Shown: positions 47,415-56,782, counted from the stretch's first letter. The stretch: DNA of 64,000 nt from Frateuria aurantia DSM 6220 (GCF_000242255.2 NC_017033.1:992001-1056000), one strand, 5' to 3'. Made by a program: numbers and translations. Notes: generated by a model not told the origin, from the sequence alone.

Positions 47415-48386
47415 ATGGAAATTTTCAATCACAACAGTCGCATCAACTTCCTGGGCGCGCGCAAGTTCACGATCGGTCTGGCCGTGCTGTTGATGCTGGC
47501 CTCGGTCGTGCTGCTGATGACGCGTGGGCTGAACTACGGCCTGGAATTCACCGGCGGCGTCTCGATGGAAGTCAGCTACGCCAAGCCGGTGGACGTCGCC
47601 GACGTGCGCCAGGCACTGGAGTCGCACGGCATCGAGAATCCGGTGGTCGCCACCCTGGGCGGCAGCCGCGGCGTATCGATCCGCCTGCAGCCCAAGGACG
47701 ATCCGGGCTCGCTGCAGGCCGCCAAGCTCAGCGCCTCGGCCCAGGCCGATCGCGTCGCTACGGACGTGATGGCGGCATTGAAGAGCAGCCGCGCCGATGC
47801 GACCCTGGACAGCCGCAGCTTCGCCCGTCCGCAGGTCGGCGCCGAGCTGCGCAGCGACGGCAGCATCGCTGCGCTGTTCGTCATCATCGGCATCGGCCTG
47901 TATCTGTGGATCCGTTTCGAACGACGCTTCGCGATCGCGGCCCTGCTGACTGAAATTCACGATGTGCTGGTGACTCTGGGTATCATCGCCCTGGTCCGTC
48001 GCGAATTCGACCTGACCGTGCTGGCCTCGGTGCTGGCCGTGATCGGCTATTCGATCAACGACAAGGTGGTGGTGTTCGACCGCATCCGCGAGCTGTTCCG
48101 TTCCACCCGCAAGGCCGAGCCGGTGGAGGTGCTGAACCGCTCGATCAACAGTACCTTGTCCCGTACCATCATCACCTCGCTGTTCACCGGCATCGCGATG
48201 GCGGCGCTGTTTTTCTTCGGCGGTCCCGCCGTGCACGGCTTTGCGGTGACGATGCTGATCGGCATCGTGGTCGGCACCCTGTCCTCGATCTTTGTGGCCA
48301 GCCCGATCCTGCTGTGGCTGGGCGTGTCCAAGAAGGATCTGATGCCGGTCACCCGCGACAATCCCGAGCTGGAGCGTCGCCCTTGA
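47415..48386 (+). CDS. secF: Protein translocase subunit SecF
   Basis: SecF partners SecD in the RND-like export motor. The 323-residue protein has six helices, the periplasmic start GLNYGLEFTGGVSMEV and the conserved VIGYSINDKVVVFDRIRE and SINSTLSRTI segments. It is the last gene of the sec operon and is followed by a long hairpin. Confidence 0.97.
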   Translation: MEIFNHNSRINFLGARKFTIGLAVLLMLASVVLLMTRGLNYGLEFTGGVSMEVSYAKPVDVADVRQALESHGIENPVVATLGGSRGVSIRLQPKDDPGSLQAAKLSASAQADRVATDVMAALKSSRADATLDSRSFARPQVGAELRSDGSIAALFVIIGIGLYLWIRFERRFAIAALLTEIHDVLVTLGIIALVRREFDLTVLASVLAVIGYSINDKVVVFDRIRELFRSTRKAEPVEVLNRSINSTLSRTIITSLFTGIAMAALFFFGGPAVHGFAVTMLIGIVVGTLSSIFVASPILLWLGVSKKDLMPVTRDNPELERRP

Positions 48387-48410
48387 GTCGGTCGCGATAC
48401 TGATCGCCGT

Positions 48411-48440
48411 TGACAAGGCCGCCTGCGGGCGGCCTTGTCA
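48411..48440 (+). terminator. Hairpin after secF
   Basis: Perfect 12-bp arms GACAAGGCCGCC (48412-48423) and GGCGGCCTTGTC (48428-48439), extended by one T-A pair, with a 4-nt loop. No U-run follows, but its position directly after secF suggests transcript end or stabilisation. Confidence 0.6.
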
Positions 48441-48521
48441 TGTCCGTGTAGATCATTGCCACTTGCATTGCCGGAGTGGCCTGTCTACCGTGGATGCTCT
48501 CTTGCATCGATGGGATCACGG

Positions 48522-49181
48522 ATGATCGGCATCGTCTTGATCGATGACCACTTGCTGGTCAGGCAGGGTTACCAGCTGATGATGGCCGGGGCTTCGGACA
48601 TGCAGGTGCTGGGTACGGCCAGTACCGCCCTGCAGGGATTGCAGTTGATCCGGAGCCTGCATCCTGACGTGGCCGTGGTGGATGTCTGTCTGCCCGACAT
48701 GAGCGGCATCGAGCTGACCGAACGGATCAGGCGCAGCGGGCTGAAGGTGAGCGTGGTGATCGCCACCATGCTGGCCGACCGGCGCCTGCCGCGGCGCCTG
48801 CTCAATGTCGGCGCCACCGGTTATGTCACCAAGGAATGTTCGCAGGAGGAGCTGCTCAGCGCGATCCGTCTGGCGGCCAGGGGGCGCCGCTATCTGGCGG
48901 CGACGGTGGCCCAGGAAGTGGCGCTTGCCAGCCTCGGCGACAGCTGTTCGCCGTTTGACAGGCTCAGTCGGCGCGAGCTTGAAGTAGCGATGATGCTGGC
49001 CAAAGGCCAGACGCTCTCTGCGATCGCAGACCAGCTCAGCCTCAGTCCGAAAACCGTGTCTACCCACAAGCAGCGGCTGCTGGACAAGCTGGAACTGGAC
49101 AATGTCGTGGGACTGGCACGGCTGATGAGTGCCTACGGGGTGCTGGACGTAACGCCTGGTCCGGGGCAGGGTGAGCCCTGA
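48522..49181 (+). CDS. NarL/UvrY-type response regulator
   Basis: A 219-residue two-component regulator. The receiver domain has acidic residues D8 and D9 (LIDDH), phospho-acceptor D54 (VVDVCLPD) and the conserved Lys of VTKEC. The LuxR-type HTH follows (LSRRELEVAMMLAKGQTLSAIA, SPKTVSTHKQRLLDKL). It resembles UvrY/GacA regulators, which activate small RNAs of the Csr/Rsm system, but that assignment is tentative. No sensor kinase gene is adjacent. ATG 48522 begins the receiver domain. Confidence 0.86.
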   Translation: MIGIVLIDDHLLVRQGYQLMMAGASDMQVLGTASTALQGLQLIRSLHPDVAVVDVCLPDMSGIELTERIRRSGLKVSVVIATMLADRRLPRRLLNVGATGYVTKECSQEELLSAIRLAARGRRYLAATVAQEVALASLGDSCSPFDRLSRRELEVAMMLAKGQTLSAIADQLSLSPKTVSTHKQRLLDKLELDNVVGLARLMSAYGVLDVTPGPGQGEP

Positions 49182-49188
49182 GGCTCTG

Positions 49189-49404
49189 TCAGCTGCAGCG
49201 CAGTACCGCCGATTGCAGTCGCAGATTGGCACGATAGAGCTCGCTGACCAGTTCACGGGCCTGCAGCGGGTCATCGCGATCACGGGTGATCAGAGCCAGC
49301 TGACGCAGCTGCGCGCCCAGCACGTCACTGAGCTGAAGCAAGATGGATGCCCCGGGTTCGGCAGTGGCAGCTGGCGCCGGCAGGTGGCGTAGTGAGTAGG
49401 GCAT
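49189..49404 (-). CDS. Small hypothetical protein
   Basis: A 71-codon frame from an ATG at 49404 (MPYSLRHLPAPAATAEPG). The second half is amphipathic and Leu/Arg-rich (DVLGAQLRQLALITRDRDD, ELVSELYRANLRLQ), which reads like a real small helical protein. No family recognised. It converges on the response regulator gene with a 7-bp gap. Confidence 0.45.
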   Translation of the reverse strand: MPYSLRHLPAPAATAEPGASILLQLSDVLGAQLRQLALITRDRDDPLQARELVSELYRANLRLQSAVLRCS

Positions 49405-49494
49405 GGCGACATACCTTGGGCAATTGATGGCGGGAGGCGAGTTCAGAGCTTTATTTCTAAAGGGCTCCGATGACGATTTGATGTCATTTCGCTT

Positions 49495-49515
49495 CACCCG
49501 GCACCCGGCACCCGG
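49495..49515. repeat. (CACCCGG)3 tandem repeat
   Basis: Three perfect 7-bp copies lie just downstream of the porin stop, in a non-coding stretch. No function is apparent. Confidence 0.8.
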
Positions 49516-49554
49516 CACCAAGGCTGGCTGATGCCCGCCTTGGTGGTGACGGGG

Positions 49555-50841
49555 TCAGAATATGATGGAGGACTTGGCGCCCAGCAAGGTGTAGCTGCCC
49601 TGATTGCGCACCACCGGTCCGGGATGGTGGATCCACTGCACTTCCGGCTGAATCCGCAGCCAGCGGGTCGGCTGCCAGGCGTAAAACAGTTCGGCCATAT
49701 ATTCATCATGATCGGCGGGACGCGTGCGCTCGCCAACCTGGTACTGCAGCGATTCGTTGGCGACGGCTCGCGGATTGACCCGCAGCCCCGAAACACCGAT
49801 ACCCAGTTCGTCGATGGGGCGACCGGGACTCAGACCTTGATCAATCGCCCCGATGCCCAGAGTCTGGTAGACCGTGCTGGTCTGCCGGTCCGAGGCCGTG
49901 GCGTTGATAAAGGCGCGCCAGCCGCTCTTGGAACCCACACCGGAACCATGACTGAGCTGCTGTTCGATACTGAAGTAAGCGCCATAGGAGCTGTCGCGCA
50001 TCTGATAGCCGAGATCGGAGAGCGCGGCGGGGTCGCCATTGAGATCGCGGTAGACATCCCGGGTATGCGCATTGGTATACCATGCGCCGAACTTGTAGGC
50101 GCCGGGCAGGTTGTCGCCCAGCTTGGGCGTCCAGCCAAACTCCACGGGGAACAGGGCGCCAATGGTACCCGGAGGATTCAGCGTGAATCTGTTGGAGCGT
50201 TCGACGAAGGCCGGATTCACCTGATAGGCCGCCAGTTTCAGATAATGGCTGGCATTGAACTGGATCTGGGTGACCAAAGCCCATTGGCTGGTCGGCCAGT
50301 TGTACCAGTAATCACCACGAATGTTGCCGGGCTCGGATCCGCACAGCCCCTGGTTGAGGAAGGTGCATTCGACATCACCGAACTGGCCGCCGACATTGAG
50401 CCTGCCCAGCTTGAACAGCAGATGGTCATCGGCCAGCCACTGGCTCCAGTACATTTCGGTCAGTCGCCAGGTCTGGCCTCGTCCGTAGATTTCCTGGGGT
50501 TGCAGCAGGGTGTCGACCCCGTTCCTGGCCCGGATATCGTGGCCATCGCGGTAGGTCGTGGTGAAATGGAAGCTGGCGCCCTGCAGATGCCACAGTTTCT
50601 GCAGGTCGAAGACGGTGCCCAGAGCCAGCTGGCCAGTGTGGACCATGCCTTTGCGGTCGCCCCCTCGGACATTGGCCAGATCTTCCGAGGTATAGCCGAA
50701 ATCAAAGTTGATACCTCGCTCTGCCAGACGGTGGCGGGCTCCGTCCCAGTCACCGCCAAGCCAGGCCCGGCTTTCGTCGGCTGACGCCGCCATGGCACAT
50801 GACAGCAAGATCCAGGGTAGCAAGCGAGCAAAAGCGTTCAT
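49555..50841 (-). CDS. oprB: OprB-family carbohydrate-selective porin
   Basis: A 428-residue outer-membrane beta-barrel of the OprB family, which lets sugars cross the outer membrane. After a signal peptide it has WLGGDWDGARHRLAERGI, the typical OprB start, many aromatic-ended beta strands, the segment DVECTFLNQGLCGSEP and a C-terminal Phe (GAKSSIIF) used for barrel assembly. It lies just downstream of the membrane dehydrogenase operon on the same strand, so it probably feeds substrate to it. Confidence 0.92.
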   Translation of the reverse strand: MNAFARLLPWILLSCAMAASADESRAWLGGDWDGARHRLAERGINFDFGYTSEDLANVRGGDRKGMVHTGQLALGTVFDLQKLWHLQGASFHFTTTYRDGHDIRARNGVDTLLQPQEIYGRGQTWRLTEMYWSQWLADDHLLFKLGRLNVGGQFGDVECTFLNQGLCGSEPGNIRGDYWYNWPTSQWALVTQIQFNASHYLKLAAYQVNPAFVERSNRFTLNPPGTIGALFPVEFGWTPKLGDNLPGAYKFGAWYTNAHTRDVYRDLNGDPAALSDLGYQMRDSSYGAYFSIEQQLSHGSGVGSKSGWRAFINATASDRQTSTVYQTLGIGAIDQGLSPGRPIDELGIGVSGLRVNPRAVANESLQYQVGERTRPADHDEYMAELFYAWQPTRWLRIQPEVQWIHHPGPVVRNQGSYTLLGAKSSIIF

Positions 50842-50910
50842 GACTACCATACTCCGGGCACAGTCCATCCTTCTGCGGCATCGCGATGGAAGCCGGAGAG
50901 AAAGTCAGCA

Positions 50911-50944
50911 AGGGAAACGGGCGGGTCCGGAGCGGACCCGCCCG
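50911..50944 (-). terminator. Terminator after the dehydrogenase operon
   Basis: Perfect 12-bp arms (50918-50929 and 50933-50944) form a GC-rich hairpin with a GAG loop. On the - strand it is followed by TTTCCCT, a weak U-run. It separates the cytochrome gene from the porin gene. Confidence 0.6.
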
Positions 50945-50950
50945 AGCGCA

Positions 50951-52411
50951 TCAACGCGAGCGTTTGCGCCGCAGCAGGGTGATCAGCAGCCCGGCCAGAA
51001 GCAGGATGACGATGGCACCCAAAGCCAGCAGTCGCGGCATCCACAGCTTCAGGGCCGGTGGCGGACCGCCCGCGCGCAGCATCTTCACCTGGGCGGCATC
51101 GACCTTCAGGGCCGGGTTGCCGTAGCTGGAAGCCACGAAATTGGAGACGGCTGCGATCTGGGCATCATTCATGTCCCGATCAAAGGCCGGCATATAGGTC
51201 GGGCCGTCCGCCCCGGTACGATCCACGCCATGCAGGATGGCCATCACCAGATTGTTGGCCGTGACTCCACCCGTGGCGCTGTTGTGGTAGAGGGACGGAT
51301 AGTAATGATCCTCGGTCCCTGCGCCGCTGGGCTGATGACAGCTGGCACAGGCATCGGTGAACAGGCGCGCACCCTCGGTGACATTGGGAAGATCGGTATA
51401 GGTGCGGCTGGCCAGCAAGGCCTCGCCGATGGGTGTGCTGGCGGCGGCGGCATCCAGGCTCTTGCGGCTCGGAGCGTTGTCCAGATCATAGATCCGGGCC
51501 GGAGCCTGTCCATATCCGTAAGCGGGATGGGTGACGGCCGGATCGTGCTGTGCGGGTACCGACTTCAGATATGCCGCCATGGCATGCAGATCGCTGTCCG
51601 AAAGATAGCGCAGGCTGTTTTCCACGGCCTCGGCCATGCCGCCGGCGGCCTGCGCCTTGCCGGCCGCATGCCCGGTTTTCAGAAAGCCGGCCAGTTCACC
51701 CTCGGACCAGCCGCCAATGCCGGCCACAGGGTCGGAACTGATATTGGGGGCATGCCAGCCGGCGACATCCGCGCCGGCCAGGTAGCGGCTGTTGTCGGTC
51801 GCCATCAGCAGATTGCGCGGGGTGTGGCAGCTGCTGCAATGGCCTAGCGCATTGACCAGGTAACGACCTCTGGCCAGCGTGTTGCCTGCATCGACGTCGG
51901 CATGGCTGGGGGACTTCAGATACAGCAGATTCCACAAGGCCATGCTGGAGCGGATGCCGTAGGGGAAACCCAGCGCGGTGACATGCGCGGCCTGGCCATC
52001 TACCGGCGCGACCTGGGTCGTCATGTAGGTGTACAGCGCATGCATGTCGCTGTCACTGATGCCGGCATAGTCGGGATAAGGCATGGCAGGGTAAAGATGA
52101 TGCCCGTCAGCCGATACGCCCTCGCGCACGGCCCGTGCAAACTGGGCCTCGGTCCAGTTGCCGATGCCGGCCGTCTTTGACGGCGTGATATTGGTGGCGT
52201 AGATGGTGCCCAGCGGTGAAGCGATGGCATAACCGCCGGCAAAGGGCTTGCCGCCCTTGAGGGTATGGCAGGCGGCGCAGTCGGCCGCGCGGGCGATGTA
52301 CTCGCCCTTGGCTGCCAGCGGATCGCTGGTCTGGGCCGCGATGGCGCCGCTGGTGCCTGCTGCCAGCAGCAAGGCCGTTGCGGCGAGTTTCAAGGCATGG
52401 AGTTTGCGCAT
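50951..52411 (-). CDS. Triheme cytochrome c subunit of membrane dehydrogenase
   Basis: A 486-residue periplasmic cytochrome anchored by a C-terminal helix (LLALGAIVILLLAGLLITLL). A signal peptide precedes three CxxCH heme sites: C45-H49 (CAACH), C192-H196 (CSSCH) and C355-H359 (CASCH). This is the architecture of the cytochrome subunit of gluconate, sorbitol, fructose and alcohol dehydrogenases, which passes electrons to ubiquinone. It is the third gene of the operon, 11 bp after the FAD subunit. Confidence 0.93.
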   Translation of the reverse strand: MRKLHALKLAATALLLAAGTSGAIAAQTSDPLAAKGEYIARAADCAACHTLKGGKPFAGGYAIASPLGTIYATNITPSKTAGIGNWTEAQFARAVREGVSADGHHLYPAMPYPDYAGISDSDMHALYTYMTTQVAPVDGQAAHVTALGFPYGIRSSMALWNLLYLKSPSHADVDAGNTLARGRYLVNALGHCSSCHTPRNLLMATDNSRYLAGADVAGWHAPNISSDPVAGIGGWSEGELAGFLKTGHAAGKAQAAGGMAEAVENSLRYLSDSDLHAMAAYLKSVPAQHDPAVTHPAYGYGQAPARIYDLDNAPSRKSLDAAAASTPIGEALLASRTYTDLPNVTEGARLFTDACASCHQPSGAGTEDHYYPSLYHNSATGGVTANNLVMAILHGVDRTGADGPTYMPAFDRDMNDAQIAAVSNFVASSYGNPALKVDAAQVKMLRAGGPPPALKLWMPRLLALGAIVILLLAGLLITLLRRKRSR

Positions 52412-52422
52412 GATCAGGCTCC

Positions 52423-54036
52423 TCAGATTTCCCGGGCGATGATGTCGGTCGAACGCATGGCCAGGGCTGCGCCCGTCATCGTCGGATTGAAGGCCTGGGC
52501 GGCCGGCATCACGCCGGTGGTAGCCAGGAACAGATTGTCGTGATCATGGGTACGGCATTCATGGTTGACCACCGAATCCCTGGGGTTCTCGCCCATGATC
52601 ACGGTGCCCATCGGGTGGTCGCGGTTTTCCCATACGGAAATGTTCTTTTCGAACACTTCAGCGCCCAGCAATTTCTGGAAATTGAGAAAGTCCTGCTTCA
52701 CCACTTCACCGCCGGCACGGACATAAGCGCTGACGTCATAGTTGATGCTGAGCTGGGGCAGGCCGAACTTGTCCCTGTTGTGCGCATGCAGGCTGACCCG
52801 GTTGGCCGGATCCGGCAGGCTTTCGATATTGGAGGATACCGAGATGAAGCGGGCGGCCATATGACGGATCTGCTTGTCCAGCTCCGGCCCCATCACACCC
52901 TGTTCCAGCAGGCGACGGGTGATCGGCACATTGCCCACGAAATTGCCGACTTCATAACGGATGGCGCCATGTTGGCGACGGAAATCGCCATCACGCCACC
53001 TCAGCACGTCACCCTGTTGCACCGGGCCGCGACCTGACCATAGCGGCTCATCGGCCAGCATGCTGAGCGAGAAGGCATTGTGATCCATCAGGTTGCGGCC
53101 GACCATGTCCGATGAATTGGCCACGTCGGACAGCAGCAGCAGGCGCGGCGTTTCGATGGCATGGGCAGCGATCACGAAATAGCGCGCCGTCAGCCGGTGG
53201 CTCTTGCCATCCTGGTCGTAGTAATGGATGGCCACGATCTTCTTGCCGTCCGGCCCCTTTTCGATCTTGTAGGCCACTGCATTGGGAATCAGCCGGGCAC
53301 CGGCGCGTTCAGCCATCGTCGCATGACGATCACCGCTGTACTGGGCACCAATCGGGCAGATCGGTGAGCAATTGTTGTTGCCGACACAGGCGGGGCGCTC
53401 GCCGTAGGGGTCGGTGGCCCGGCCATTGGGCTGGTAGGTGAAGGGATAGCCGCCTTCGGCCACGCGTGCCGCAAAGCGCTGCGAGAGATAGCTCAGTTCC
53501 TGCGGGCGCACCGGGAAAGGCACGCTGCGGGGGGGGTAGGGGGCGCCGTTGTGGCCACTGTAATCGGCGTGATCGTCACCGGACACACCCATTTCTATTT
53601 CGACCCGGCTGTAGAAAGGCTCCAGGTCCTCGTAGCTGATCGGCCAGTCGCGGCCCACGCCATACAGACTCTTCAGCTTGAAATCGTTCGGCAGGATCCG
53701 CCAGCAGGCTCCGCCCCAGTGCCAGGTGGTGCCGCCGACCAGACGCAACATGCCGGGGATGTATTCCACCGGGCCGGTATTCTCGATATAGCCCGGCGTG
53801 AACGAGGTGCGGGCCCATGGCTCATTGGGATAGGGCTGATTGCGGTTGCCGCCATTGGAGCTGGCATTGCCGGAGTTGCGGAAGCCTTCGACGATTTTCC
53901 AGCGAGGTACCCGGGGGCCGGCCTCAAGCTGGATCACGGATTTCCCCTGGCGTGCCAGGTTGTGGGCGGCGACGCTGCCGATCAGGCCCGAGCCTACGAC
54001 GATGGCGTCGGCGTCATATTGCTGTTGTACTGCCAT
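52423..54036 (-). CDS. GMC-family FAD-dependent dehydrogenase large subunit
   Basis: A 537-residue flavoprotein of the GMC family. It has the FAD motif VVGSGLIGSVAAHNLARQG near the N-terminus, the GGTTWHWGG segment and the C-terminal NPTMTGAALAMRSTDII. It is the catalytic subunit of a membrane-bound gluconate, sorbitol or related sugar/polyol dehydrogenase acting in the periplasm. It has no signal peptide of its own; in this family it is carried out by the Tat-signal small subunit. The cysteine motif CVGNNNCSPICPIGAQ resembles the 3Fe-4S-binding region of related dehydrogenases. Confidence 0.92.
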   Translation of the reverse strand: MAVQQQYDADAIVVGSGLIGSVAAHNLARQGKSVIQLEAGPRVPRWKIVEGFRNSGNASSNGGNRNQPYPNEPWARTSFTPGYIENTGPVEYIPGMLRLVGGTTWHWGGACWRILPNDFKLKSLYGVGRDWPISYEDLEPFYSRVEIEMGVSGDDHADYSGHNGAPYPPRSVPFPVRPQELSYLSQRFAARVAEGGYPFTYQPNGRATDPYGERPACVGNNNCSPICPIGAQYSGDRHATMAERAGARLIPNAVAYKIEKGPDGKKIVAIHYYDQDGKSHRLTARYFVIAAHAIETPRLLLLSDVANSSDMVGRNLMDHNAFSLSMLADEPLWSGRGPVQQGDVLRWRDGDFRRQHGAIRYEVGNFVGNVPITRRLLEQGVMGPELDKQIRHMAARFISVSSNIESLPDPANRVSLHAHNRDKFGLPQLSINYDVSAYVRAGGEVVKQDFLNFQKLLGAEVFEKNISVWENRDHPMGTVIMGENPRDSVVNHECRTHDHDNLFLATTGVMPAAQAFNPTMTGAALAMRSTDIIAREI

Positions 54037-54101
54037 GATGTCTTCCTGTGCCGGCAGGGCGCGGCCTGCGGCTGGGTGGATGTGATGCGCGGCGTTCGAT
54101 C

Positions 54102-54680
54102 TCAGTCGGTGGCGACGCTGGCCGGTCGGGTTTTCCAGTAGCCGGGGCCGCCACGGGCGTAGGTGGGAATCACCGTCACGTCCGAGGTCGGGCCCCACAT
54201 GAGAGCGCTCTCATACGTGATAAAGGAAGGGCCGTCTTCGGCACGATCTTTCACTTCTCCGACCACGCCCAGATACCAGGCGCTGACAATCGCCAGAGCC
54301 GTGGCTTTCAGATCGGCATCGGCAGCGACGGGGGAGCTGCTCCATTGGCTCATGTCATGCAATCCGGCCTTGTCGATGGCGGCCTGCAGTTGAGTGAAGC
54401 GACGGGGGAAGTCGGACTGGTGCAGACAGATCGCCTGCCAGGCCCGGCCGGCGAGGCTGCCGTTGAGCGCGTGACCGGTCAGCAGCTGCGAGACTTCCAT
54501 GAAGTGTTCGGGAGCCGGGCTGGCTGTCGTCGCCGCCGTTGCGGAACCAGCCTGGCTGGATGCTGCGGTGCCGGTCAGCAGGCCGGTCGTGGCCGCCAGC
54601 AGGCTGGCAGACAGGAAGCGCCGCCGCGGCTGCGCGTCGGTGGATGGAGCCGCTCTGGCGGACGAGTACTGGGCAGTCAT
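54102..54680 (-). CDS. Tat-exported small subunit of sugar dehydrogenase
   Basis: A 192-residue protein with a Tat signal (PRRRFLSASLLAATTG). Its C-terminus (SALMWGPTSDVTVIPTYARGGPGYW) is the signature of the small subunit of FAD-dependent sorbitol/fructose dehydrogenases, related to gluconate 2-dehydrogenase subunit 3. It probably carries the folded FAD subunit through the Tat pore. It is the first gene of the three-gene operon. The start at 54680 is preferred to 54770. Confidence 0.9.
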   Translation of the reverse strand: MTAQYSSARAAPSTDAQPRRRFLSASLLAATTGLLTGTAASSQAGSATAATTASPAPEHFMEVSQLLTGHALNGSLAGRAWQAICLHQSDFPRRFTQLQAAIDKAGLHDMSQWSSSPVAADADLKATALAIVSAWYLGVVGEVKDRAEDGPSFITYESALMWGPTSDVTVIPTYARGGPGYWKTRPASVATD

Positions 54681-54818
54681 GAAAACCCTTCGATTGATGA
54701 GTGGTGGCTGAAGCTTGCAGATCCCGCCGCAAGCCACGCGAAATGCCATGCATGGTTGCGGCGACATCATGCCGCGTATCGGGTCATCGTATGGATGCCG
54801 GATAATGGAGCAAAGCCT

Positions 54819-54833
54819 GATGATGACATCATC
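54819..54833. promoter_or_regulatory. Palindrome in the dehydrogenase-LysR divergent region
   Basis: GATGAT-GAC-ATCATC is a 15-bp dyad in the 226-bp gap between the divergent dehydrogenase operon and the LysR gene. A related GCATCAT follows at once. It is a candidate LysR binding site. Confidence 0.4.
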
Positions 54834-54906
54834 GCATCATAATCACGTAGAACGCACAGATTAAGCGGCTTCTGTTAAATTCACTTTTTCCAATCTGGAA
54901 GAAGTG

Positions 54907-55839
54907 ATGGAGCATCTGCAGGATCTGGCGCTGTTTGTACGCATAGCCCAGGCGCAAAGCCTGTCGGAAGTGGCCCGTGCGGCAGGCCTTTCCAGCGGCG
55001 CCGTTTCCAAGCAGCTGAGCCGGCTCGAAGCCGAGCTGGGGGTGCAGCTGGTCAAGCGCAGCACTCGCCACCTGCATCTCACCCAGGAAGGTATTCAGTA
55101 CGCGGCGCAGTGCCGGCAGGTGCTGAGCCAGCTGGAGCGGGCACGGGAAGAAGTCCGGATGAGCGGTGAGCTGGTCGGCGAGATCCGGATCACCGCCTCG
55201 CTGCCGTTCTCCCGGCGACATCTGGCGCCGTTGCTGGCCGAGTTCGGCATGCGCCACCCCCGCGTCAGGATCCATCTCGTCTCCAGTGATGCGCTGGTCA
55301 GCCTGGTGGGGGGGGGCTTCGATCTGGCCATTCGCCAGGCGGCTCTGGTCGACAGTTCACTGGTTGCCCGGCTGCTGGTCGGTGACCGTCGCATCGCCTG
55401 CGCCTCGCCGGACTATCTTGCCAGGCATGGCTGGCCGCAGACCCCGGGTGATCTTGTCAATCATCGTTGCCTGTTGCCGGGTGATCCGCCGATCAATTTG
55501 TGGCGTTTTGTCGATCGCGATGGCGGGTCGGTGACCGTGAATGTGGGCAGCGGCATGTTCCAGACCAATGACGGCGAAGTGGCCCACGCGGCGACTCTGG
55601 CAGGTGCGGGTATTGCCTTGAAGTCGATATGGGATGTCGCCGACGATCTGGTATCCGGACGTCTGGTGGATGTCTTGCCGGACTGTCATTCTCCGGCCGC
55701 GCCGATCCAGGCCGTGTATGTGCGGGGTCAGACCGTCGTGTCGGGACGGGTGCGTGCGCTCATCGACTTTCTGGCGGAACGCCTGCAATGCAGTCCGATC
55801 CGGCATCGGCTGGAATCCCGGTTTGCCGTGTCAGTCTAG
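54907..55839 (+). CDS. LysR-type transcriptional regulator
   Basis: A 310-residue LysR regulator of the DsdA/CrgA-like subgroup, with N-terminal HTH (DLALFVRIAQAQSLSEVA, SSGAVSKQLSRLEAEL) and an effector-binding domain (GEIRITASLPFSRRHLAPLL, GGGFDLAIRQAAL). It is divergent from the sugar dehydrogenase operon and probably controls it; the inducer is unknown. A GTG at 54904 precedes the ATG, and GGAAG lies upstream. Confidence 0.88.
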   Translation: MEHLQDLALFVRIAQAQSLSEVARAAGLSSGAVSKQLSRLEAELGVQLVKRSTRHLHLTQEGIQYAAQCRQVLSQLERAREEVRMSGELVGEIRITASLPFSRRHLAPLLAEFGMRHPRVRIHLVSSDALVSLVGGGFDLAIRQAALVDSSLVARLLVGDRRIACASPDYLARHGWPQTPGDLVNHRCLLPGDPPINLWRFVDRDGGSVTVNVGSGMFQTNDGEVAHAATLAGAGIALKSIWDVADDLVSGRLVDVLPDCHSPAAPIQAVYVRGQTVVSGRVRALIDFLAERLQCSPIRHRLESRFAVSV

Positions 55840-55978
55840 GCTGTCGGAAGCAGGGCGTCGTTATGCCACGCTGGCAGGTCAGGCCTTCTACGGACTGGGC
55901 TGGTCCGCGGCCTTGACCGAGGGTATGGCCGCGGCAAGTGGCATGCTGCGGCATAGCAAAGGATAATGGCCGGCGAAC

Positions 55979-55999
55979 AGCGGCGTGCGGCACGCCGCT
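55979..55999 (+). terminator. Hairpin downstream of the LysR gene
   Basis: Perfect 9-bp arms AGCGGCGTG and CACGCCGCT around CGG, 140 bp after the LysR stop. There is no U-run. The rest of the 55840-56086 gap shows nothing else. Confidence 0.4.
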
Positions 56000-56086
56000 C
56001 GCTCCGGCTGCTGCAGGTCGCCGGCAAGGTCGCAGATCGGTACGGCCTAAGGTTGCCGCAAGGACGGAAGGACGTACAGACACTCC

Positions 56087-56782
56087 ATGACCCCGGGTGA
56101 ACGCAAGGATCAGAGAATCATTACCGCCGTGATGATGGTCACCACCGCCATGGGCGCGCTGGACGCGATCACCCTGCTGCACCTCAAGGTCTTCACCGGC
56201 TATATGACGGCGACGCTGATCCTGTCGGCGATCCATCTGTTCTCCAGTCATTCACTGCTGATTCCGGGCATGTCGGCCATCGGCAGCTATGCCGGAGGCG
56301 CCATGCTGGGGGGGTATCTGGTGCGACGGGAGCAAAGCCGCCGCCGGACCATTGCCGACATCTTGCTGGCGGTCGGCGCGCTGGTCGTCGCCGCGGCGCT
56401 GATCTGGTCTTTGCAGCTGCCTGTTTCCTACTACGCCACCTTGGTGACGCTGGCCTTTTCCATGGGCTTGCAGACTTCGGCTACCCGTTATGCCCAGGTG
56501 GCCGATCTGACGGTGCCGGCGGCCACCGGGCCGCTGCATGGACTGGCCCATGACAACCCCCTGGTCGGTGGCTCGGCCAAGGCGGTGTGGCGCCGGGTCA
56601 TGGTCATCGGCTGTCTGTTTGGCGGGGCCATTCTCGGTACTCTGGCGGCACGTTTTTCGGTCACCATGGCCGTGATCATGGTCGGTGTGACCATCGCCAG
56701 TACCGGCGTATTGCTGTATCTGCCCGAACATCCCTTGCTGAGCTGGCTCGAACGGGTCGTGGCCGGGCCGCATCTTCGCTGA
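56087..56782 (+). CDS. DUF1275 (YoaK-like) membrane protein
   Basis: A 231-residue protein with about six helices and the DUF1275 pattern MGALDAITLLHLKVFTGYMT, followed by a Gly-rich helix and GLQTSATRYAQVADLTVPAA. The family is widespread, and its transport role is unproven. It stands alone on the + strand. Confidence 0.82.
   Translation: MTPGERKDQRIITAVMMVTTAMGALDAITLLHLKVFTGYMTATLILSAIHLFSSHSLLIPGMSAIGSYAGGAMLGGYLVRREQSRRRTIADILLAVGALVVAAALIWSLQLPVSYYATLVTLAFSMGLQTSATRYAQVADLTVPAATGPLHGLAHDNPLVGGSAKAVWRRVMVIGCLFGGAILGTLAARFSVTMAVIMVGVTIASTGVLLYLPEHPLLSWLERVVAGPHLR

Noticed and set aside
45236-47428. 730-codon minus-strand frame
   Set aside because: It is antisense to yajC-secD and is a composition artefact.
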